A DNA stretch of 10,373 nt from Pseudomonadota bacterium (GTDB lineage: Bacteria; Pseudomonadota; Gammaproteobacteria; Burkholderiales; SG8-39): contig JAKAIH010000050.1 in assembly GCA_021825225.1 (NCBI GenBank), forward strand, positions 1-10,373. The letters run 5' to 3'. The notes beneath the pieces were generated by a model. The model was not told the origin of the DNA. It worked only from the letters and a program-made list of their open reading frames with translations, and searched no databases. Shown in pieces: positions 1 through 8,154 of the stretch. The number at the start of each line of letters is the position of its first letter. The first letter of the stretch is position 1. The translations under genes were made by a program, and so were the position numbers.

Positions 1-345
1 CGTGAGATGTCGAGTACCTCCGGTCTGGCGCTGGATGCGCGCTACGCCTTCGTCAGCGACGACAAGGGCGCTGTGCTCGCGCTCGACCGCTCCAGCGGCA
101 CCAGCGTGTGGCGGCAGGACAAGCTCTCCCTGCGCAATCTGTCGGCGCCGCTCGCGCTGGGGCACGAGATCGTGGTCGCCGACATCCAGGGCTTTGTGCA
201 TTTTCTCGCCCGCGATTCCGGTGCCTTCGTCGGGCGCGTGGCGACCGACGGCAGTCCGGTCAGCACCAATCCGGTCATGCTGCCCAACGGCGGTTTCCTG
301 GTACAGACCCGCAACGGCGGGCTGTATGCCTTCAGCACCCGATAA
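1..345 (+). CDS. bamB: BamB, outer-membrane assembly lipoprotein (3' end, partial)
   Basis: The window opens inside this gene in frame 1; 114 residues remain before the TAA at 343-345. What is visible are beta-propeller repeats of the PQQ-like type: a segment ending in GAVLALDRSSGTSVWR, a second with GFVHFLARDSGAFVG, and a last blade ending GGLYAFSTR, a typical end of the BamB propeller. In the family BamB is a periplasmic lipoprotein anchored to the outer membrane that supports the BamA complex in folding beta-barrel proteins. The signal peptide and lipobox lie outside the window, so lipidation cannot be checked. The position just upstream of der is the usual neighbourhood of bamB in gamma- and betaproteobacteria and strongly supports the call; PQQ-like repeats alone would not separate it from other eight-bladed propellers. 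Confidence 0.88.
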   Translation, partial: REMSSTSGLALDARYAFVSDDKGAVLALDRSSGTSVWRQDKLSLRNLSAPLALGHEIVVADIQGFVHFLARDSGAFVGRVATDGSPVSTNPVMLPNGGFLVQTRNGGLYAFSTR

Positions 346-437
346 AAGGCCGCATGGCGCGAAATCGCCGAACGCGCATGGGAAAGCAAGCTTGATTCCC
401 CTGCGCTTCGCACGCGAGCGCGCCTGATCCCGCACGC

Positions 438-1763
438 ATGAAACCCACCATCGTCATCGTCGGCCGGCCCAACGTCGGCAAGTCCACACTGTTCAACCGG
501 CTCACGCGCAGCCGCGACGCGCTCGTCGCCGATATGCCCGGTCTGACGCGCGACCGCCATTACGGCGAAGGGCGGGTGGGGGACAGGCCATTTTTCGTGG
601 TGGACACCGGGGGGTTCGAGCCGGTGGCGAAAGAGGGCATCCTGCACGAGATGGCGAAGCAGACGCTGCAGGCCATTGCCGAGGCCGATGTAATCCTGTT
701 CATGGTCGATGTGCGCCAGGGGCTGGCGCCGCAGGACCGTAATATTGCCGCGCTGCTGCGCAAGACGGGACGGCGCGTATTGCTCACCGTGAACAAGGCG
801 GAGGGCATGAACATCGGCGTCGTTACCGCCGAGTTCCACGAGCTCGCTCTGGGTGAGCCTTACGCCATCTCTGCCGCGCACGGCGAAGGAGTAAGCGATC
901 TGGTCGAGCTGGCGCTCGCCGGGTTTGGGCCGGAGGTCGAGGAGGAAGCGGCGCCGGACCATCCGCGCATCGCCATCATCGGCCGCCCCAACGTCGGCAA
1001 GTCGACCCTGATCAACGCGCTGCTGGGCGAGAACCGGGTCATCGCTTTCGACCAGCCGGGCACTACGCGCGACAGCATCGAGGTCCCGTTCGAGCGCGAC
1101 GGCAGGCGCTATACCCTTATTGACACCGCGGGTTTGCGCCGCCGCGGCCACGTGTTCGAGTCGGTGGAGAAGTTCTCCGTAATCAAGACGCTGCAATCGG
1201 TGGACCAGGCCAACGTGGTGGTGCTGGTGCTCGATGCGCAGGCGGAGATTTCGGATCAGGACGCGCATATCGCCGGCCACGTCGTGGAGAAAGGGCGCGC
1301 GCTGGTGGTGGCCGTGAATAAATGGGACGGCCTGGACGACTACCAGCGCGAGTGCGTCAAACGCGATCTCGCACGCAAGCTCGGCTTTCTCGGTTTTGCG
1401 CGCTTTCATTTCATCTCGGCACTGCAGGGCAGCGGCCTCGCGTCCTTGCTGCCTTCGATCGACGAAGCCTACCGCGCCGCCATGACCAAACTGTCCACGC
1501 CGCGCCTCACGCGCGTGCTGATCGACGCGGTCGAGCGCCAGCAGCCGCCGCGCAAGGGACTGACCCGGCCGAAGTTGCGCTATGCGCACCAGGGCGGCAT
1601 GAACCCGCCGCTGATCGTCATTCACGGCAATGCGCTCAATGCCGTGCCCGAGAGCTATCGGCGCTATCTCGAGGGGCGTTTCCGCGAGGAGTTCTCGCTG
1701 CAGGGAACGCCGTTGAAAGTGCAGTTCAAGACCTCGACCAATCCGTACTTGAAAAAGCCGTAG
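438..1763 (+). CDS. der: Der (EngA), double-GTPase ribosome assembly factor
   Basis: 441 residues, the normal length for Der. Two GTPase domains lie in tandem. Domain 1 has the P-loop GRPNVGKS at 9-16, PGLTRD at 34-39 and DTGG at 56-59. Domain 2 has GRPNVGKS at 182-189, PGTTRD near 207-212, DTAG at 229-232 and NKWD at 294-297. An acidic linker (about 165-174) joins them, and a KH-like RNA-binding domain follows from about 353 to the end. Der acts in the cytoplasm in late maturation of the 50S ribosomal subunit. In domain 1 the G4 motif reads NKAE at 119-122 instead of NKxD. The start at 438 matches the family N-terminus ([11 protein letters not shown]), but no clear Shine-Dalgarno precedes it. 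The 92-nt gap after bamB holds no terminator that I can see, so read-through from bamB is plausible. Confidence 0.98.
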   Translation: MKPTIVIVGRPNVGKSTLFNRLTRSRDALVADMPGLTRDRHYGEGRVGDRPFFVVDTGGFEPVAKEGILHEMAKQTLQAIAEADVILFMVDVRQGLAPQDRNIAALLRKTGRRVLLTVNKAEGMNIGVVTAEFHELALGEPYAISAAHGEGVSDLVELALAGFGPEVEEEAAPDHPRIAIIGRPNVGKSTLINALLGENRVIAFDQPGTTRDSIEVPFERDGRRYTLIDTAGLRRRGHVFESVEKFSVIKTLQSVDQANVVVLVLDAQAEISDQDAHIAGHVVEKGRALVVAVNKWDGLDDYQRECVKRDLARKLGFLGFARFHFISALQGSGLASLLPSIDEAYRAAMTKLSTPRLTRVLIDAVERQQPPRKGLTRPKLRYAHQGGMNPPLIVIHGNALNAVPESYRRYLEGRFREEFSLQGTPLKVQFKTSTNPYLKKP

Positions 1764-1824
1764 GGCACCCCAATCTGCAGCCGGTAGTGGAAAATCAGAG
1801 AGAAATCAATTAAAGTGGCGATTC

Positions 1825-1844
1825 AACAACAATGTTGTGGGAGG
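1825..1844 (+). promoter_or_regulatory. hfq translation-initiation leader: AAN triplets, small hairpin and Shine-Dalgarno
   Basis: Directly upstream of hfq, 1825-1833 reads AAC AAC AAT, three successive A-A-N triplets. The segment 1826-1838 can fold into a small hairpin: ACAAC (1826-1830), loop AAT, GTTGT (1834-1838). It abuts the Shine-Dalgarno GGGAGG at 1839-1844, which is 4 nt from the ATG. A-R-N repeats are the known binding motif of the distal face of Hfq, and E. coli Hfq represses translation of its own mRNA from leader sites near the ribosome binding site. That the same happens here is an inference. The Shine-Dalgarno itself also decides the start: ATG 1849 rather than the in-frame GTG at 1837, which lies on top of it. 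Confidence 0.35.
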
Positions 1845-1848
1845 CACG

Positions 1849-2091
1849 ATGAGTACTAAAGGGCAGTTGTTACAAGACCCGTTTCTGAACACGCTGCGCA
1901 AGGAGCACGTGCCGGTCTCAATCTATCTGGTCAACGGCATCAAGCTGCAGGGGCAGGTGGAATCCTTCGATCAGTACGTCGTGCTGCTGAAGAATACCGT
2001 CACGCAGATGGTCTACAAGCACGCGATCTCCACCGTCGTGCCGGCGCGCGCGGTCACCATTTCCTACGAACACTCTGCTTCCGATAACTGA
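1849..2091 (+). CDS. hfq: Hfq, Sm-like RNA chaperone
   Basis: 80 residues, clearly Hfq. The N-terminal QLLQD (6-10) is followed by the Sm1 region (about 22-50, with [18 protein letters not shown]) and the Sm2 motif with Y56-K57-H58, the uridine-binding signature of the proximal face. Hfq forms a hexameric ring that pairs small RNAs with mRNAs and affects mRNA stability. The rim patch reads R17-K18-E19-H20, against RRER in E. coli, so it carries fewer arginines. The C-terminal tail after the Sm fold is very short (about 10 residues, with an aspartate near the end), against about 35 in E. coli. ATG 1849 is chosen for the good Shine-Dalgarno 4 nt upstream and the family N-terminus MSxKGQ. The gene lies 85 nt after der and 32 nt before hflX. 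Confidence 0.98.
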   Translation: MSTKGQLLQDPFLNTLRKEHVPVSIYLVNGIKLQGQVESFDQYVVLLKNTVTQMVYKHAISTVVPARAVTISYEHSASDN

Positions 2092-2123
2092 GTCCGGTCG
2101 GCCCGCAGCCGCTGGCGCGCGCG

Positions 2124-3275
2124 ATGTCTGAGCGCGCAGGGCGCGCGAATGCGGCTGTTCTGGTCGGCCTCGATTTCGGCGCCGACGGTTATAGCGAAGG
2201 CCTGGAGGAGCTGCGGTTGCTCACCGAGAGTTCCGGCCTCGATCCGCGCGCGCTGATCCAGGGCAAGCGGCAGCGGCCGGACCCGGCTTTGTACGCGGGC
2301 TCTGGCAAGGCGGAGGAGATTGCGGCCGCAGTGCGCGAGCACCATGCGGCGGTGGTCGTGTTCAACCACGAACTCTCGCCCGGGCAGCAGCGCAACCTGG
2401 AACAGAAGCTCGGCTGCGCGGTGCTGGACCGCACCGGCCTGATCCTCGGCATTTTCGCCCGGCGCGCGCGCAGCCACGAGGGCAAGCTGCAGGTGGAGCT
2501 GGCGCAGCTGGAGTATGCCTCCACGCGCCTGGTGCGCGGCTGGACGCACCTGGAACGCCAGCGCGGCGGGCGCGGATTCCTCGGCGGCATGGGCGAAACG
2601 CAGATCGAGGTCGACCGGCGCCTGATCGGCAATCGCGTCAAGGTGCTCAAGGACAAGCTCGCGCAGTTCAAGCGCCGCCGCGACGTGCAGCGGCGCGCGC
2701 GGGTGCGCGGCGAAGTGCTGTCGGTATCCCTGGTCGGCTACACCAACGCGGGCAAGTCCACGCTGTTCAATGCGCTTACCCATGCGGGCAGCTATACCGC
2801 CGACCAGTTGTTCGCCACGCTCGACACCACCACGCGGCGGCTGTACCTGGAGGGCACCGGCAACCTGGTATTGTCCGACACCGTCGGCTTCATCCGCGAT
2901 CTGCCGCACGGCCTGGTGGCCTCGTTCCGCGCCACGCTGGAGGAGACCGTCCATGCCGATCTGCTGCTGCACGTGGTCGATGCTTCGAGCAGCGTGCGCG
3001 CGCAGCAGATCGAGGCAGTGAATACCGTGCTGGCCGAGATCGGCGCCGATGCGATTCCGCAGGTGCTGGTGTGGAACAAGATCGACCTTACGCCGCTGCT
3101 GCCGGGTTTGGAGCGCGACGAGTATGGTAAAATCTGCCGTGTCAGTCTGAGCGCGAAGTCTGGCGCCGGTCTGGATATTCTCAGGACTGCCTTGGCCGAA
3201 GTCGCGGCCGCGAAAAAGTCCGCAGCAACCAATCGGGAACCGGAGCAGCATCATAGGGATACGTATGTCACTTAA
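2124..3275 (+). CDS. hflX: HflX, ribosome-associated GTPase
   Basis: 383 residues. The N-terminal HflX domain (about 10-115) is followed by a linker with the family signature GGRGFLGGMGETQIE (148-162), a basic helical stretch (165-195) and the G domain: P-loop GYTNAGKST at 205-213, a TTT run at 235-237, DTVGF at 252-256, NKID at 318-321 and SAK at 343-345. HflX splits stalled or vacant 70S ribosomes under stress; the name comes from the E. coli lambda lysogenisation locus it shares with hflK and hflC. Compared with E. coli HflX (about 426 residues) the protein stops soon after the G domain and lacks the small C-terminal domain, with only a polar tail in its place. No strong Shine-Dalgarno precedes ATG 2124. 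The last 11 nt overlap the start of hflK, so translation of the two is probably coupled. Confidence 0.97.
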   Translation: MSERAGRANAAVLVGLDFGADGYSEGLEELRLLTESSGLDPRALIQGKRQRPDPALYAGSGKAEEIAAAVREHHAAVVVFNHELSPGQQRNLEQKLGCAVLDRTGLILGIFARRARSHEGKLQVELAQLEYASTRLVRGWTHLERQRGGRGFLGGMGETQIEVDRRLIGNRVKVLKDKLAQFKRRRDVQRRARVRGEVLSVSLVGYTNAGKSTLFNALTHAGSYTADQLFATLDTTTRRLYLEGTGNLVLSDTVGFIRDLPHGLVASFRATLEETVHADLLLHVVDASSSVRAQQIEAVNTVLAEIGADAIPQVLVWNKIDLTPLLPGLERDEYGKICRVSLSAKSGAGLDILRTALAEVAAAKKSAATNREPEQHHRDTYVT

Positions 3276-4458
3276 CGACCCGCAGTGGGGCAAGAAGGGC
3301 GGGAGCAACGGGCCGCCGGACCTGGACGAGTTGTGGCGCAACTTCAATCAGAAGCTGAACGGTTTGTTCGGCAGACGGGGAGGGGGCGGCGGCGGTCCTT
3401 CGATGCAGCCGCCCAGCATGCGCCAGCTCGGCGGTGGTGCGGGCGTGCTGGTCGCTCTGGTGCTGCTGGTGTGGCTCGCGAGCGGTTTCTACACCGTCGA
3501 CGAAAAGCAGCGCGGCGTGGTGTTTACCTTCGGCAAATATACCGAACTCACCAGCCCGGGTCTGCGCTGGCGCCTGCCGTTCCCGTTCCAGGCGCAAGAG
3601 ATCGTCAACCTGTCCCAGGTGCGCACCGTCGAGATCGGCTACCGCAACAACGTCAAGACCAAGGTGCTGAAAGAATCGATCATGCTCACCGGCGACGAGA
3701 ACATCATCGATATCCAGTTCGCGGTGCAGTACACGCTGAAGGACCCGCTCGCCTACCTGTTCAACAACAAACGCCCCGATGACACCGTGCTGCAGGTGGC
3801 CGAATCCGCGTTTCGCGAGGTGGTCGGCGCGAACAAGATGGATTTCGTGTTGTACGAAGGGCGCGAGCAAGTGGCGAACGAGGCACAGAAACTGATACAG
3901 AACATTCTCGACCTTTACAAGACCGGCATCGCGATCAGCAACGTGACCATGCAAAACGCACAGCCGCCGGAGCAGGTGCAGGCTTCGTTCGACGACGCGG
4001 TCAAGGCCAAGCAGGACCTGGAGCGGCAGAAGAACGAAGGCCAGGCGTATTTCAACGACGTGGTGCCCAAGGCGCAGGGCGCCGCCTCGCGCCTGACGGA
4101 GGAAGCGCAGGGTTATCGCCAGCGCGTAGTTGCCAACGCCGAAGGCGAGACGAGCCGCTTCAAGCAGGTGCTGACGGAATACGACAAGGCGCCGCAGGTG
4201 ACGCGCGATCGCATGTACCTCGAGACGATACAGCAGATCATGAGCAGCACCAGCAAGATCCTGCTCGACGCGAAGAGCGGCAGCAACCTGCTGTACCTGC
4301 CGCTGGACAAGATCATGCAGATGTCGGGCGCGATCGCGCCGGAGACAGGGACCACGGCGCCGTCCAAGCAGACGCTGGTCGATCCGACGCCGAATCCGGA
4401 CCCGGTGACGCGCTCGCGCGATGCGTTCCGCGCCAGGGAACGGGAGAACCGGCCATGA
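3265..4458 (+). CDS. hflK: HflK, SPFH-family subunit of the FtsH-regulating HflKC complex
   Basis: 397 residues. A short cytoplasmic N-terminal part begins MSLNDPQWGKK, has a conserved DLDELWRNF stretch (19-27) and a glycine tract at 39-44. One transmembrane helix follows (about 58-74), then the SPFH/band-7 domain (about 75-255; PGLRWRLPFP at 98-107) and a long charged helical region (about 240-315). The polar C-terminal tail is rich in Pro, Thr and Arg. HflK pairs with HflC in the inner membrane, with the bulk in the periplasm, forming a cage around the FtsH protease and modulating membrane-protein turnover. ATG 3265 has AGGGA at 3255-3259, 5 nt upstream, inside the end of hflX. The stop codon shares ATGA with the hflC start. 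Confidence 0.97.
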   Translation: MSLNDPQWGKKGGSNGPPDLDELWRNFNQKLNGLFGRRGGGGGGPSMQPPSMRQLGGGAGVLVALVLLVWLASGFYTVDEKQRGVVFTFGKYTELTSPGLRWRLPFPFQAQEIVNLSQVRTVEIGYRNNVKTKVLKESIMLTGDENIIDIQFAVQYTLKDPLAYLFNNKRPDDTVLQVAESAFREVVGANKMDFVLYEGREQVANEAQKLIQNILDLYKTGIAISNVTMQNAQPPEQVQASFDDAVKAKQDLERQKNEGQAYFNDVVPKAQGAASRLTEEAQGYRQRVVANAEGETSRFKQVLTEYDKAPQVTRDRMYLETIQQIMSSTSKILLDAKSGSNLLYLPLDKIMQMSGAIAPETGTTAPSKQTLVDPTPNPDPVTRSRDAFRARERENRP

Positions 4459-5330
4459 ACAATCGCATCGGAGTCCTGCTTGCCCTGGTGCTGGGCGCCG
4501 TGGTGCTGGCGAGCATGTCGATGTTCACCGTGGACCAGCGCGAGCGCGCGATCGTGTTTCAGCTGGGCGAGGTGAAGGAAGTCATCACCACCCCGGGATT
4601 GCATTTCAAGTGGCCGCTGATCCAGAACGTGCGCTATTTCGACGCGCGCATCCTCACATTGGACACGCCGGACACCGAGCGCTATATCACCTCGGAGAAG
4701 AAGAACCTGCTGGTCGACACCTTCGTCAAGTGGAAAATCAACGACGCGCGCCAGTACTACATCAGCGTCGGCGACGAGGCGCAGGCGCAGACGCGCATTT
4801 CGCAGACCGTCAATGCGACGCTGCGCGAGGAATTCGGCAAGCACACGGTGCAGGAAGTGATATCGAAGGACCGCGACGAAATCATGAAAATCGTGCGCGA
4901 ACGCGCCAATCAGGACGCGAACAAGATCGGCGTCGCGATCATCGACGTGCGCCTGAAGCGGGTGGATCTGCCGCAGGAGGTGAGCGAATCGGTGTACAAG
5001 CGCATGGATGCCGAAAGAAAGAGCGTGGCGAACCAGTTGCGCTCGGAAGGCTCGAGCGAAGCCGAACGCATCCGCGCCGAGGCGGACAAGGAGCGCGAGG
5101 TGATCATCGCCAACGCCTATAAGGACGCGCAGCGCATCAAGGGCGAGGGCGACGCCAAGGCCGCAGCGATCTACGCGCAGGCGTTCGGCAAGAATCCGGA
5201 GTTTTACGCCTTCTACCGCAGCCTCGAAGCCTACCGCTCGAGCTTCAAGAACCGCAGCGACGTGCTGGTGCTGGAGCCAAATTCGGATTTCTTCAAGTAC
5301 TTCAAGGGTCCCGGCAAAGGCAGCAAGTAG
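4455..5330 (+). CDS. hflC: HflC, SPFH-family partner of HflK
   Basis: 291 residues, shorter than the E. coli protein (about 334). One N-terminal signal-anchor helix (about 5-22) is followed at once by the band-7 domain (about 23-180; opening with VDQRERAIVFQLGEV at 26-40) and an Ala/Glu/Lys-rich helical region with SEAERIRAEADKERE (201-215) and GEGDAKAAAIYA (230-241). The end, with SDVLVLEPNSDFFKYF (268-283), is characteristic of HflC. It forms the HflKC complex with HflK that controls FtsH. The start ATG overlaps the hflK stop in ATGA (4455-4458), and GGGAG at 4442-4446 lies 8 nt upstream; both point to coupled translation and balanced synthesis of the two partners. Confidence 0.97.
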   Translation: MNNRIGVLLALVLGAVVLASMSMFTVDQRERAIVFQLGEVKEVITTPGLHFKWPLIQNVRYFDARILTLDTPDTERYITSEKKNLLVDTFVKWKINDARQYYISVGDEAQAQTRISQTVNATLREEFGKHTVQEVISKDRDEIMKIVRERANQDANKIGVAIIDVRLKRVDLPQEVSESVYKRMDAERKSVANQLRSEGSSEAERIRAEADKEREVIIANAYKDAQRIKGEGDAKAAAIYAQAFGKNPEFYAFYRSLEAYRSSFKNRSDVLVLEPNSDFFKYFKGPGKGSK

Positions 5331-5349
5331 CGATCGCGGGAGAGCGGGG

Positions 5350-5535
5350 ATGGGGACCACCTTCCTCATGGCATTGGCGCTGATGCTGGTGATCGAGGGC
5401 GTTCTGCCGTTCCTGTTCCCGGCACAGTGGCGCGAGACGTTTCGCCGCATTACCCAGTTCAGCGACGGGCAGATCCGGTTTTTCGGCCTGACGTCGATGC
5501 TCGCGGGTTTGTTGCTGTTGTTGTTTGCCAAGTGA
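5350..5535 (+). CDS. DUF2065 (YjeT-like) small inner-membrane protein
   Basis: 61 residues with two hydrophobic helices, about 4-22 and 45-60, joined by a short basic-polar loop (PAQWRETFRRI at 24-34, then SDGQIRFFGL at 38-47). This is the pattern of the DUF2065 family, whose E. coli member YjeT lies at the same place between hflC and purA. No function is established; the constant position beside hflK and hflC suggests, as inference only, a link to the HflKC-FtsH membrane complex. The purine run GGGAGAG at 5338-5344 precedes the ATG by 5 nt. The gap to hflC is 19 nt, so it is probably in the same transcript. Confidence 0.88.
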   Translation: MGTTFLMALALMLVIEGVLPFLFPAQWRETFRRITQFSDGQIRFFGLTSMLAGLLLLLFAK

Positions 5536-5618
5536 GGAGCATAGGGTGAGGAACGAGAACCAGGACATGGCCACGGTTTGTGCGTCCGCCGCCTGTTTCT
5601 CCCGCCCCGGCGGCTTTC

Positions 5619-6735
5619 ATGCGTAACTGGGTCCTGCCCGAATATATAGAAGACATCCTGCCGCCCGAGGCGCGCCGGATAGAGTCGCTGCGTGCGCAGC
5701 TGCTGGAGCTGTTCCGCGTCCACGGCTACGAGCTGGTCATGCCGCCGCTTTTGGAGTACCTGGAGTCGCTCCTGACCGGTACCGGCCACGACATGGATCT
5801 GCGCACGTACAAGCTGGTGGACCAGCTGTCCGGCCGCACCATGGGCCTGCGCGCCGATATCACGCCGCAGGTGGCACGCATCGATGCCCATCTGCTCAAT
5901 CGCGAAGGCGTGACCCGGCTGTGCTACTGCGGCACGGTGCTGCACACACTGCCGGCCGGGCTCACCTCGACGCGCGAGCCGCTGCAGATCGGCGCCGAAA
6001 TCTACGGCCATGCCGGCATCGAGAGCGACCTGGAAGTCCAGCGGCTGCTGGCGCAGGCGCTGAAGCTGTGCCGTCTGCCCGACGCGCGCCTGGATATCGG
6101 CCACGTGGCGGTGTTCCGCACGCTGGCGCAGCGCGGCGGCGTGGGCGCTGCATTGGAAGCCGAATTGTTCGCCGCGCTGCAGGCGAAGGATGTCCCGGCC
6201 TTGCGGTCCCTGAGCAAGGGCCTGGGCGAGGCGACCCGCAGCGCGATCCTGCTGCTGCCGGAACTGTACGGCGGGCGCGAAGTGATCGCGCGCGCGCGGC
6301 GCAAACTGCCCAAGCATGCGGAGATCGCGCGCGCTCTGGCCGAACTCGACCGCCTGAGCTCGAGCGAAGACATTCCCGTCAGCATCGATCTCGCGGACCT
6401 GCGCGGCTATCACTATCATAGCGGTGTCACCTTCGCCGCCTATTGTGCCCGGCTGCCCAATGCGATCGCCCTGGGCGGGCGCTACGACGGCGTCGGCAAA
6501 GCCTTCGGCCGCGCCCGGCCGGCGACCGGATTCACCCTGTATCTGCTGGAGCTGGCGCGCCTCGCGCCGGCCGCGCCGGCGCCGGGATGCATCCGCGCTC
6601 CGCGCATGAACGACCCGAAGCTTGCGGCCGCGTTGGCGCGCCTGCGCGCTGCGGGCCAAGTGGTGATTCAGGATCTGCCGGGGCACGAGCACGATGACGG
6701 GGAGGGGCGCTGCACGCGCAAACTCGTTAAGCTAA

Positions 6736-6764
<29 letters not shown>
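5619..6764 (+). CDS. hisZ: HisZ, ATP phosphoribosyltransferase regulatory subunit
   Basis: 381 residues from ATG 5619. The fold is that of the histidyl-tRNA synthetase catalytic core without the anticodon-binding domain. Marks are [13 protein letters not shown] (6-18), [17 protein letters not shown] (36-52), [20 protein letters not shown] (68-87), [12 protein letters not shown] (119-130), [18 protein letters not shown] (248-265) and [13 protein letters not shown] (277-289). HisZ has no tRNA charging activity; it joins the short form of HisG to make the hetero-octamer that performs the first step of histidine synthesis and is inhibited by histidine. hisG is not in the window. A GTG at 5580 would add 13 residues; ATG 5619 is preferred because family members begin [18 protein letters not shown], although no good Shine-Dalgarno precedes it. 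The 83-nt gap from the DUF2065 gene shows nothing else. The hisZ stop overlaps an ATG in ATGA (6761-6764). Confidence 0.96.
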
Positions 6765-8120
<1,356 letters not shown>

Positions 8121-8140
8121 CAGGCCAGATGTGCGAGCGC

Positions 8141-8144
8141 AGGA
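8141..8144 (+). promoter_or_regulatory. Shine-Dalgarno supporting the CoA-transferase ATG start
   Basis: AGGA at 8141-8144 lies 10 nt before ATG 8155, and a purine run GAAGAG follows it. The competing GTG at 8131 has only AGG at 8122-8124. This tips the choice to ATG, but only modestly. Confidence 0.4.
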
Positions 8145-8154
8145 CGCGAAGAGC

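Noticed and set aside
346..437. Possible terminator in the bamB-der gap (GCGCT ... AGCGC)
   Set aside because: The stem is only 5 bp with a 9-nt loop and no T run follows; I do not call a terminator.
42..1625. Very long open frame on the - strand opposite bamB and der (527 codons)
   Set aside because: It lies antisense to the well-recognised der gene; its translation is Arg/His/Ala-rich with no family features. Long antisense open frames are expected in G+C-rich coding DNA.
1749..1777. TTGAAA at 1749-1754 as a -35 box for an hfq promoter
   Set aside because: The sequence at the -10 distance (CAATCT or AATCTG) has only two consensus matches, so a promoter there is not supported.
5580..5618. 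N-terminal extension of HisZ from GTG 5580
   Set aside because: The added residues ([13 protein letters not shown]) are proline/alanine-rich and unlike the family; homologues begin at the MRNW that corresponds to ATG 5619.
4113..6692. 859-codon open frame on the - strand across hflK, hflC, the DUF2065 gene and hisZ
   Set aside because: It crosses four recognised + strand genes, has the low-complexity make-up of a codon-bias shadow and no recognisable domain.
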